The translations under genes and the position numbers were made by a program. Below the pieces are notes generated by a model, which saw only the letters and a list, made by a program, of their open reading frames with translations, searched no databases and was not told the DNA's origin. From Gammaproteobacteria bacterium LSUCC0112 (GTDB lineage Bacteria; Pseudomonadota; Gammaproteobacteria; Pseudomonadales; Pseudohongiellaceae), in NCBI GenBank assembly GCA_004535785.1, contig SPIB01000001.1, positions 401,756 to 465,755 of the forward strand: a stretch of 64,000 nucleotides of DNA. Direction: 5' to 3'. The stretch's first letter is position 1. Every line of letters begins with the position of its first letter. This document shows, piece by piece, positions 34,525-45,106 of this stretch.

Positions 34525-36351
34525 TTACCAGCCCACCGCCTGTCCATCTTTACGATGATCCGACCCTGCGCGATATACGCCATTTACCGGAGACAGGTTG
34601 TCGCCCTCGGCGGGACGCAGCAGATTCGGGTCCAGCGCAAAATGGATCGCGTTGTATCCACCGACAGCACTGCCATCCACACTGCGCACTTCATGGCCTT
34701 TGGCAATCAAGGCGGAGGACACCAGGTTGTAGAGTTCTGTCTCCAGCGACAACACGTTCTGGTTCTGGTTATGCGTAAATCGTGCCACGTCGGTGCTCAT
34801 CTGTACGTTCATGCCGTGGTCTATCATGTTCACCATGTGCTGTGCGTGGGTTTCCGGCTGCACACTGCCACCCATATTGCCAAACGACATCACCGGTTGG
34901 TTATCGCGTGTGACAAACCCGGCAATGATGGTGTGGAAAGGACGTTTGCGCGGCGCCACCAGATTGGGATGGCCATCGACCAGCGAGAATCCAACACCGC
35001 GGTTATGCAGGATAAACCCGTAAGGCGGCACCGTCACGCCACTGCCGTACACGGAGAACACGCTGTGCACCAGCGACACCATGTTGCCCCAACGATCGGC
35101 GGTGCTCAGGTAGATGGTGCCACCATCCAGGCCGCCGGTGGTGGCCGGCGCCGTGGCACGATTCATGTCGATGCGACCACATTGTTCCGCCGCGTAGGAT
35201 TTGGATAACAGACGATCCAGCGGAATCTCGGCAAAGTCCGGATCCGCGTTGTACGCCAGCAAGTCTGAGTAGGCAATCTTTTTGACTTCCACCATAAAGT
35301 GCCAGTAGTTGGGGTTGGATGGCCCCATCTCAGCCAGGCGGATATCGTGGGCCACGGCACACACTTCCAGCAGATTCAACATTTGTAATGCTGCAAACCC
35401 CTGCCCGGGCGGTGGCAACTGGTGCACATCAAACCCGTGGTAATTGGTGGAGATGGGTTCTATCCACTCGGCTTCAAAGGCAGCCAGATCGTCCATGGTC
35501 ATCACGCCGCCAGAGGCCTGAATCTTCGCCACAATCGCTTCACCAATAGGGCCCCGGTAGAACGCGTCGGCACCGTCTTGCTGAATCATGCGCAGTGCGC
35601 GGGCCAGCCCCGGATTGCGTATCACACTGTACAGCGCCGGCGGTTCATTGTTGACAAGGAAAGTGTTGACCGAGTCCTCGTCGCTGCGGATTCGTGTCAA
35701 CGCACTGATCAAATCCGCGTGACGGCGCTCCGTCAGCCCCCAGCCCTGCTCGGCGATCTGTGCCGCACGCTCCAGGGTTTCCGGAAAACCCAGCGTACCA
35801 AACCGTTCCAGCATGGCTTCATAGCCGGCAATAGCGCCCGGCACGGTGGTGCCATTCACACCGGTGCCGGGTATGCGGTCAACACCCAAGGTGTCGCGAA
35901 AATATTCCGGCGTCCAGCCAGCAGGGGCAAAGCCGGCAGCGTTGATGGCGTATAACTTCTGCTCACGCGCTATCCAGATCAAGGCAAATAAATCACCGGC
36001 AATACTGGTGTCATTGGGCGAGGTCACGTCCAGCACGGACGCGGCAGCGACGGCAGCATCAATGGCATTACCCCCATTTTGCAGAATGTCCAGCCCGGCC
36101 TGTGAGGCCAGCGGGTCACTGGTCGCTACCACACCATTACGCGCCAGTACCTCCGAGCGCCCTTGTAACATCCAGCCTTGCGCGCGCGCGCCGGGTGCTG
36201 CGGTCACGCCGGCAGAAGGAAATGGCACCTCCGCCGTTGGCGTACCAAAGGCATTAGGGGACTGCGCATGGCTGTTGAGTGACACAGAAAACAGGCAAAG
36301 CAGCGCACTGTTGAGTAAGCGGCGGGTAAACTGAACCTTGGTTTTGTTCAT
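34525..36351 (-). CDS. ggt: Gamma-glutamyltransferase (self-processing)
   Basis: 608 residues with a signal peptide ending NSHAQ. GGNAIDAAVAAA is the family's N-terminal block; the large/small subunit boundary falls at GGTIYLSTADRWGNM, where the Thr of GGT is the self-cleavage nucleophile. HNRGVGFSLVDGHPN and RPFHTII confirm the small subunit. The enzyme transfers or hydrolyses gamma-glutamyl groups of glutathione in the periplasm. It is preceded by 215 bp of non-coding DNA with no clear promoter. Confidence 0.95.
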   Translation of the reverse strand: MNKTKVQFTRRLLNSALLCLFSVSLNSHAQSPNAFGTPTAEVPFPSAGVTAAPGARAQGWMLQGRSEVLARNGVVATSDPLASQAGLDILQNGGNAIDAAVAAASVLDVTSPNDTSIAGDLFALIWIAREQKLYAINAAGFAPAGWTPEYFRDTLGVDRIPGTGVNGTTVPGAIAGYEAMLERFGTLGFPETLERAAQIAEQGWGLTERRHADLISALTRIRSDEDSVNTFLVNNEPPALYSVIRNPGLARALRMIQQDGADAFYRGPIGEAIVAKIQASGGVMTMDDLAAFEAEWIEPISTNYHGFDVHQLPPPGQGFAALQMLNLLEVCAVAHDIRLAEMGPSNPNYWHFMVEVKKIAYSDLLAYNADPDFAEIPLDRLLSKSYAAEQCGRIDMNRATAPATTGGLDGGTIYLSTADRWGNMVSLVHSVFSVYGSGVTVPPYGFILHNRGVGFSLVDGHPNLVAPRKRPFHTIIAGFVTRDNQPVMSFGNMGGSVQPETHAQHMVNMIDHGMNVQMSTDVARFTHNQNQNVLSLETELYNLVSSALIAKGHEVRSVDGSAVGGYNAIHFALDPNLLRPAEGDNLSPVNGVYRAGSDHRKDGQAVGW

Positions 36352-36566
36352 ATATCAGCTTCCGGATTGACGCACGTTGGTTGGTTATTTTTATATCGGC
36401 GTTCTATTTTTAGCGTTATTTCATCGGTGCTGGCAACAACATTTAGTTGTCTGTTTAAAATATATTAAATCAACGTGTTACGGGACGTTTCCGGCGACTC
36501 TTGCGCACCTTTGCAGTGCGCCATCGGCAGCAATATGCACAACAACTGTGCAAAGCGGATCAACGT

Positions 36567-37562
36567 TTATGGCAGCAATCGGGGCCACGACGTTGCCACC
36601 GCGGTCAAAAACTCAGCGGGTGTTTCCTCGTGCGGCAAGTGCCCGCTCTGTGCAATAACGTCGAGCATGGCGTCAGGTAACTTGTCCGCTAACGCGATAC
36701 TGCCGCGTGTTGCCACCACCTGATCATCGTCACCCGTGATGACCAACACCGGCATCGTTAATGTTGCCAGTTGCTGGTCAGTTACATTGCTGCGCGGCGC
36801 ACTGGCAAAATTCCACAGGGCGCGTTCCCAGCCCTGAATTTCCGTGGGACGTGTATAAAGCTCAACAATCTCCGGGGTGAGTTTTGACCGATCATGCCAG
36901 CTCAGTTCCAGCAATGCCAGGCCACTTTCGGTGAAGTTGCCAAACAGCCAGACCGCCGTGCGTCGTACTTGCGGAATCGCCGTGATCCAGCCCAGGCCGG
37001 ATCGATTGCCGCCAGACATCTGAATGGCCGGGGCCACCAAGACCAGCGCATCGACGCGCCCCGGGTGCGCCAGTGCATAACTGGCCGCCACACCGCCGCC
37101 CGCCGAATGTCCAACCAGCACCACCGGACTTGATGTGTTGCCATAGCGCGCGATGAGTTCCGTCAAGATGCCGTGGCCTGCTGCTTCCGAGTAAGGATTC
37201 ACAGGCAGTCCGTCGGTATTACGCTGTGTCCAGCCAAATGCCGGCCGGTCATACGCCAGCACATTCCCGTAACCACTGAGGCTCTCGGTGACTTCACGCC
37301 AGGATGTGACGTTAGCGCCAAAACCATGCAGCAACACAATTAACGGCGGATTGCTGTCCACACCCGTATAGGGCACGTGCAACACATGCACGTCGAGGCC
37401 GTTGATCTGTTCAAACACGGCATCGGGCCCGGCAGACTGACGGTGATCCAGCGTGCCTGAGCCGGATTGTGGTAACAAAAATGGCACCACCAGCAGCGCG
37501 ACCAGCACAGTCAGCAAACCATATCTCAGCAGCTTGAGGAGTGTTTTCATGGCGTTATTCAC
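36567..37562 (-). CDS. Membrane-anchored alpha/beta hydrolase
   Basis: 331 residues. The start is GTG at 37562, overlapping the upstream stop by four bases (GTGA), or the ATG at 37550. A hydrophobic N terminus (KLLRYGLLTVLVALLVVPFL) suggests a membrane anchor. The catalytic triad is GHSAGGG (Ser), a GDDDQVV (Asp) and SGHLPHEE (His); HGFGANV forms the oxyanion hole. A serine nucleophile suggests an esterase or related C-C hydrolase. It forms a two-gene operon with another alpha/beta hydrolase. Confidence 0.88.
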   Translation of the reverse strand: MNNAMKTLLKLLRYGLLTVLVALLVVPFLLPQSGSGTLDHRQSAGPDAVFEQINGLDVHVLHVPYTGVDSNPPLIVLLHGFGANVTSWREVTESLSGYGNVLAYDRPAFGWTQRNTDGLPVNPYSEAAGHGILTELIARYGNTSSPVVLVGHSAGGGVAASYALAHPGRVDALVLVAPAIQMSGGNRSGLGWITAIPQVRRTAVWLFGNFTESGLALLELSWHDRSKLTPEIVELYTRPTEIQGWERALWNFASAPRSNVTDQQLATLTMPVLVITGDDDQVVATRGSIALADKLPDAMLDVIAQSGHLPHEETPAEFLTAVATSWPRLLP

Positions 37563-38692
37563 ATCGTTAGGGACACAGCGGGTTGCTCTTTTGCCAGTTC
37601 GCTGATCAGGTAGGTTTCCATCTGCTCACGACGTTCCGGCGCGACTGCAAACACACTTTCCAGAAACGAATACATGGCCAGTCGGGTGAGCATCTGTTGT
37701 TCACCGGGACGCATAGCGCGCTCATACTCTGTCATTGTGCAAGGGCGTGCGGCATCTGCGGAAATGCCAATCGCGGCATCCGGCAGCATCATCTCCTCGG
37801 CAGGCGCATCACCATTTTCCAGACCTTGCAGTAACATCGGACAGGCAAACTCGTCGGGGTGATTAAACCAGCGCATAAAGGTGGTGGCGATACTCGCAAA
37901 ACCCACATGGGTGCCACCGTCCAGCGTTACCAGCAACGATTGTGGGTATTTTTGTGGAATCGGCGCCGCATGGGCTGCGTAAGGAATAATGGCATCGGCA
38001 CTGCCGGCAATCATCATAAACGGCATATCGCTGGTGCTGAAAAACTCGGGCGTCAGAAACACCGCCGGACCGGCAATTGAGACGGCGGCGGCAAAACGGG
38101 GGTCTCGCACATCGCGGTGAAATGCCGCCAACTGCGATGTCAGGCCGCCCAGCGACAAACCTGCGGCCGCAATACGCTGGGGATCGATCATGCCAAACAA
38201 ACTATCACCTTCAGTAGTATTGCGCGCCAGCAAATGATCCAGCACAAACGACGCATCACCGGGCTGATTAATCACATCATTGACAGTGGGGCCACCGGGC
38301 GATCCACCACTGCTAAGTGGGTAATCAACCGCAGCAACCACGTAACCCTTGGGCACGAGAAACTCAACCAGATATTCAGCCTCGCTGACCGACGACATAA
38401 ACCCATGGCTATACACAATCAGTGGATACGGTCCTTGGTCGCGATTATCGGGAAACCAGACTTCGCCATTTAACGACCGAAACGCCTGTCCGGGAAACTC
38501 ACCGTTGGCCAGGGTGGCGCGGGTGTTGTCGATCAGCGCCAGCGGCTCGCTGCTCAAACCCAGATCACCCGGCGCGTACAAGGCGGCACTTTGCGGCCCG
38601 GTCGGTGTGGGGAGAATGGGGTTGAGCACGTAGATGGCGGCAAGCGCTACAAACGCGATTAACGCCAAGAGAACTTTGACCAGAAACTTCAT
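37559..38692 (-). CDS. Alpha/beta hydrolase of the PAF-acetylhydrolase/chlorophyllase type
   Basis: 377 residues with an uncleaved-looking N-terminal helix (VLLALIAFVALAAIYVLN). The nucleophile elbow is GLSLGGL and the oxyanion region is YSHGFMSS; the later GTHVGF fits the catalytic His position. PVDYPLSSGGSPGG lies in the lid. Substrate is unknown, likely an ester. GAGG lies about ten bases before the ATG. Its stop overlaps the following hydrolase start by four bases. Confidence 0.85.
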   Translation of the reverse strand: MKFLVKVLLALIAFVALAAIYVLNPILPTPTGPQSAALYAPGDLGLSSEPLALIDNTRATLANGEFPGQAFRSLNGEVWFPDNRDQGPYPLIVYSHGFMSSVSEAEYLVEFLVPKGYVVAAVDYPLSSGGSPGGPTVNDVINQPGDASFVLDHLLARNTTEGDSLFGMIDPQRIAAAGLSLGGLTSQLAAFHRDVRDPRFAAAVSIAGPAVFLTPEFFSTSDMPFMMIAGSADAIIPYAAHAAPIPQKYPQSLLVTLDGGTHVGFASIATTFMRWFNHPDEFACPMLLQGLENGDAPAEEMMLPDAAIGISADAARPCTMTEYERAMRPGEQQMLTRLAMYSFLESVFAVAPERREQMETYLISELAKEQPAVSLTM

Positions 38693-38775
38693 TACTTTTT
38701 TGCCTCAATTAAACAGACTGCACGAAACCAACACCCGACTATCTCACGATCAACAGCAATTACCAATCAAGCCCC

Positions 38776-38810
38776 AAAAAAAAACCGGAGCACAAGGCTC
38801 CGGCTTTTCT
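38776..38810 (-). terminator. Intrinsic terminator downstream of icd
   Basis: CCGGAG (38785-38790) and CTCCGG (38798-38803) form a GC-rich stem with a 7-base loop. On the minus strand the stem is followed by a run of nine T (complement of the A-run 38776-38784), 24 bp after the icd stop. The C-TTTT on the other side makes it weakly bidirectional. Confidence 0.93.
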
Positions 38811-38833
38811 AACTGAACTCGGCAATGATCTAC

Positions 38834-41071
<2,238 letters not shown>

Positions 41072-41101
41072 TCATGAGTTCGGGACAGGGGGACTGGGTC
41101 T

Positions 41102-41129
41102 TCAAAGTGCGCGGATGATAGCACTTTGA
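41102..41129. promoter_or_regulatory. Perfect 9-bp palindrome upstream of icd
   Basis: TCAAAGTGC (41102-41110) and GCACTTTGA (41121-41129) with a 10-bp spacer lie between the 5'-nucleotidase-like stop (41160) and the icd start. No T-run follows on the minus strand, so a regulator site is as likely as a terminator. Confidence 0.45.
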
Positions 41130-41159
41130 GCACGTTCAGGAAAAGGCAACGGCCTGGGA

Positions 41160-42896
41160 TCAAGGCAAGCTCACCACACGGGGTTTGCCAAGACTGGCAG
41201 CGTTGGGATCGTAAGCATTGTCGGGCCCGCTGTATTGCACAAGATATTGCTCCAGCGCGTCGATATCCAATACCCCGGCGAGCCGATCTGTGCCCACGCC
41301 CAAAGTGGTAAATCCATCCCCACCATCCGCAATAAAATTATTGACCGTCACGCGGAGTGTTTTTTCCGGGTCAATCAACTGACCGCCTTCCACCAGACGC
41401 GTACCGTTCAGTGACATCTCAATAATTCGGTTGCAAGCCGGTGCGCTCTCATCAAACTGATAACTGAACCCTGCAGATACTTGCAGCAAGGTACGCTGCC
41501 TGCGCCCCAGACATTCAGGGAATTGCTGCTCCAACACCTCTTTCAACTGGGCGGCCGTATAGGTCATGGTGACCAGCGAGTTGCCAAACGGCTGCATGCT
41601 GTAAATTGCCCCGTACGTGATGTGACCGGGATAAAGTTCAGCCCCCATATTGGCGCGCACACCACCGGAATTCATCAATGCCAGTTGTGCGCCGCCGGTG
41701 TCAGGTGATCGTGTGGCAGCCAACTGTGCATCCGCAATCATATTGCCGGCATCACTCTGCCCATTGGTCGGATCATTGCTACGTGTCACCGCAGCGGTCA
41801 TCACGCCAATCACGCGATCCGCCAAGGGCTGCGCCAGATCACTGTAGGCGTGAATCAGTCGTGTAATGCCCTCAACCGGGACCACCGATTCGTTCTGCTC
41901 AACCAATACATTGTTGAGTGTAATATCAACAATATTGCCGCTGACATCATCCAGCAGCACGTCAATGTCGGTCACAACAGCTGCGGCACCCTGCGCATGG
42001 GTAACCGGGATCAGGCGTCCAACGCTGTTGGGTATTCTGCAATTGTATGCGACCGAGCTGTGGCCGGTGATCACCAGATCCACCGCATCATCCAACTGAC
42101 TGACGATCTCTGCGATGGGCATGACCAGATCGGACGAGGTGATATCGTCCATGCACGTGTTGTAAGCGCCCGCTGCCGAGGGCCGTAATCCGCCTTCGTG
42201 AATCAACACCACAATCGCTTCAATGCCACGCGCGCGGATTTCCGGAATCAAGGCGTTGATGGTGTCCGCTTCATCCAGAAACTGCAGCGTACGGATACCT
42301 TCAGCCAACACGATGCTGGGCGTGCCTTCCAGCGTCAGTCCAATAAAGGCAATCTCATGATCACCAAAGGCCTTGGTGCCATAGGCGGGAAACAGCGTAT
42401 CACCGGTTTGCTGGTTCAACACATTGGCCGCCAGAAACCCGAATTGTGCACCCTCAAACGGGACTGGTGTACCCACCTTCTCGCCCAGGCAGGAATTAAC
42501 ATCCTCTGGATGGCAACCACCGTGTTGCATGCGCAGCAGCTCTTCGGTGCCCTCATCAAACTCATGATTGCCAACCGCATTAAAGTCCAGTCGCAGACGA
42601 TTCATGACTTCAATGGTGGGTTCATCATGAAACAGGGACGAAACCAATGGGCTGGCGCCAATCAGGTCACCGGCGGATACCACAACGTTGTAGGGATTTT
42701 GTGCTCTGAGTTTGTCAACATATGCCGCAAACACATCGACACCACCCACAGGGACGTCAGCCACATTGCCAGCACTGAACAGATTGCCGTGAAAGTCGTT
42801 AAACGCAATGATCTTGACCTGGGTATCGGCGGACACCACCGGTGTTATGATCGCGAGTGTCGACAACAGACCAGCACACAACCTGCGTATAAACAT
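41160..42896 (-). CDS. Exported 5'-nucleotidase/2',3'-cyclic phosphodiesterase family protein
   Basis: 578 residues from ATG 42896 with a signal peptide ending VSA; the frame opens further upstream but that part lacks coding character. Metallophosphatase motifs are FNDFHGN, SAGDLIG, GNHEFDEG, VLIHEGG and TGHSS, the last lacking the Gln/His usual after GHS. The C-terminal substrate domain shows NSGGVRANM and NFIADGGDGF. It probably dephosphorylates nucleotides in the periplasm. It is divergent from slt. Confidence 0.88.
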   Translation of the reverse strand: MFIRRLCAGLLSTLAIITPVVSADTQVKIIAFNDFHGNLFSAGNVADVPVGGVDVFAAYVDKLRAQNPYNVVVSAGDLIGASPLVSSLFHDEPTIEVMNRLRLDFNAVGNHEFDEGTEELLRMQHGGCHPEDVNSCLGEKVGTPVPFEGAQFGFLAANVLNQQTGDTLFPAYGTKAFGDHEIAFIGLTLEGTPSIVLAEGIRTLQFLDEADTINALIPEIRARGIEAIVVLIHEGGLRPSAAGAYNTCMDDITSSDLVMPIAEIVSQLDDAVDLVITGHSSVAYNCRIPNSVGRLIPVTHAQGAAAVVTDIDVLLDDVSGNIVDITLNNVLVEQNESVVPVEGITRLIHAYSDLAQPLADRVIGVMTAAVTRSNDPTNGQSDAGNMIADAQLAATRSPDTGGAQLALMNSGGVRANMGAELYPGHITYGAIYSMQPFGNSLVTMTYTAAQLKEVLEQQFPECLGRRQRTLLQVSAGFSYQFDESAPACNRIIEMSLNGTRLVEGGQLIDPEKTLRVTVNNFIADGGDGFTTLGVGTDRLAGVLDIDALEQYLVQYSGPDNAYDPNAASLGKPRVVSLP

Positions 42897-43075
42897 AAAT
42901 GATTTCCAGTACCAGAGTGAAACGTGAGAGAGATCAATACACATAGAATAACCGTGATTGAGGTGCACGGCTACGTGAGTCATTATTAACACCAAACCGG
43001 TCTGCTGTGTCGACTGGCACCCAAGCTTACGGCATGACCTATTGCACTTCCATGACAGGAACGATATCAACAGCA

Positions 43076-45103
43076 ATGACAAACGTGATAACACACACCT
43101 TTTCACGGGTGTTCACCACCCTGATCTGGCCTGCCACGCTGGCCACGGCGACATGCCTGTTGTCGGGTAGTCTGTTTGCGCAAAGCGCAGACAATCCCTT
43201 ACAACTCGAACCCACCCTGATCCAGCAGCGCGCACTGTACCAGCAGGCACAACAGGCTCAGCAACGCGGCCAAACCACTGAGTTGCGTGACTTGATGGCT
43301 CAGCTTGAAGGTTACCCGTTGCACATTTATCTGGAGTACAACACCTTGCGTCCTGCCTTGGCCGGCTGGGCACGGACGGGTGACAATTTTTTGCTGGTGG
43401 ATGATTTTTTGTCACGTCACCGTGACACATACCTTGGCAACCGGCTGGAACGCGAATGGGTGACCGCGCTGGCGGATCAACGTCGATGGTCTGAGGTGGT
43501 ACGGTATCACCGTATGGAAAACACCACCACCACGCTGACCTGCCGCGCACTGCGCGCCCAGCTTGAACTGGGCAACACCGCTGCGCTGATGGATGTTGCA
43601 CCGCTGTGGAATGTGGACTATTCCCAGCCCAACGATTGCGATCCGGTGTTTGAAGCCTGGCTGGCACAAGGATTTCTGGAACCCGGTATTGCCTGGCAAC
43701 GTTTCACCAAAACCTTACAATCCCGTCAGCTGGGTCTGGCGCGTTATGTCTCGCGCCTGATGCCGGCACGCGAACGCCAGTTGTCGGAATTGTATTTGAG
43801 AATTGACGGCCAACCCGAGCGCTTGCTGACAGACGCAGCAGTGGCAGCAAACGAGCCGGAAGTGAAAGAGATCATTCTGCACGGTGTGCGTCGTCTGGCG
43901 ATGGTGGATGCCACTCAGGCGCTGACCGCGCTGGAAAAACATAACCAGGTGCATTCGTTCAGCACAGATGAATTGATTGCCAGCAAACAGTTTATTGCCC
44001 AGCGCAGCTTGCAACAGGGCCTTGTGTCACAGACCGAGTCGCTTCTCGGCACTGAACCGGCGCTGGGCACAGAAACGCTGGTGGGCTGGATCTTGCGCGC
44101 TGCCATCCGCGATCAGGATTGGCAGCGCATGGCAACCTGGTTACCCCGGTTGCCCGACGATGCCTTCAACACCGAACGCTGGAAGTATTGGCGGGCGCGC
44201 ACCCTCGAACAACTCCATGCGACCGGCGTTGATAATGACAGCGCGTTACCGGAGGCCCAGGACCTGTACTACGAATTGGCACAAACCCGCAGTTTTTACG
44301 GGTTTCTGGCCGCAGACAAGTTAGGCCTTCCCTATGAACTGGTGGACAGACCGGTACCGGTCCGCACCGACGACGTCAGCGCCCTGTACAGCAATCCCGC
44401 GATTCAACGCGCCCATGAGTTGTATGTGCTGGGCGATGAAATCAGTGCACGCAATGAGTGGCAGTTTGCACAGGCCAGTCTGACGGCCGACCAGATTATC
44501 AGCAGTGGTCTGATCGCCGACAGCTGGGGCTGGCACCGCAATGGCATACAAGCCATGATTCGTGCGCAGTATTGGGACGATCTGCAATTGCGCTTCCCGC
44601 TCGCCTACAGCGACCTGTTTGCCAGCGCAGCTACACAACTCGATGTTTCTCAACAGTTATTGTTTGCCATCGCACGACAGGAAAGCGCGTTTATGCATGA
44701 TGTGCGCTCCAGCGCCGGCGCGTTGGGCCTGATGCAGCTCATGCCGGCTACCGGGCGCGAAACTGCGACACGGGCAGGGTTACGAATCAACGAGCAGGAT
44801 CTGCTGAAACCGGACATTAATATTCAACTCGGCAGTCGTTATCTGGCGCAGCTGCTCAATGACTTTGGCGGTAACCGAGCACTGGCGGCCGCCGCCTATA
44901 ACGCCGGCCCCAATCGCGTTCGCCAGTGGCTGCGTCAAACGAGTGACCACCCCATACCGCTGGATGCCTGGATCGAAACCATTCCTTTTGCAGAAACGCG
45001 GAATTACGTGCAGAACGTGCTGGCGTTTTCAGTCATTTACGCCTATCGAATGGGTGAGTCCACGCGTTTTCTGAACGAACAGGAAATCGACAGCAGCTTC
45101 TGA
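43076..45103 (+). CDS. slt: Soluble lytic murein transglycosylase (Slt70-type)
   Basis: About 675 residues from the ATG at 43076; the frame opens earlier with GTG at 43007, but the signal peptide (ATCLLSGSLFAQ) suits the later start. A long helical superhelix (U and L domains, roughly residues 40-470) precedes the lysozyme-like catalytic domain: RQESAFMHDVRSSAGALGLM with the catalytic Glu, then GSRYLAQLL and AAAYNAGPNRV. It cleaves peptidoglycan glycan strands to 1,6-anhydromuropeptides. Its stop is three bases from the convergent kinase stop. Confidence 0.93.
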   Translation: MTNVITHTFSRVFTTLIWPATLATATCLLSGSLFAQSADNPLQLEPTLIQQRALYQQAQQAQQRGQTTELRDLMAQLEGYPLHIYLEYNTLRPALAGWARTGDNFLLVDDFLSRHRDTYLGNRLEREWVTALADQRRWSEVVRYHRMENTTTTLTCRALRAQLELGNTAALMDVAPLWNVDYSQPNDCDPVFEAWLAQGFLEPGIAWQRFTKTLQSRQLGLARYVSRLMPARERQLSELYLRIDGQPERLLTDAAVAANEPEVKEIILHGVRRLAMVDATQALTALEKHNQVHSFSTDELIASKQFIAQRSLQQGLVSQTESLLGTEPALGTETLVGWILRAAIRDQDWQRMATWLPRLPDDAFNTERWKYWRARTLEQLHATGVDNDSALPEAQDLYYELAQTRSFYGFLAADKLGLPYELVDRPVPVRTDDVSALYSNPAIQRAHELYVLGDEISARNEWQFAQASLTADQIISSGLIADSWGWHRNGIQAMIRAQYWDDLQLRFPLAYSDLFASAATQLDVSQQLLFAIARQESAFMHDVRSSAGALGLMQLMPATGRETATRAGLRINEQDLLKPDINIQLGSRYLAQLLNDFGGNRALAAAAYNAGPNRVRQWLRQTSDHPIPLDAWIETIPFAETRNYVQNVLAFSVIYAYRMGESTRFLNEQEIDSSF

Positions 45104-45106
45104 CCT

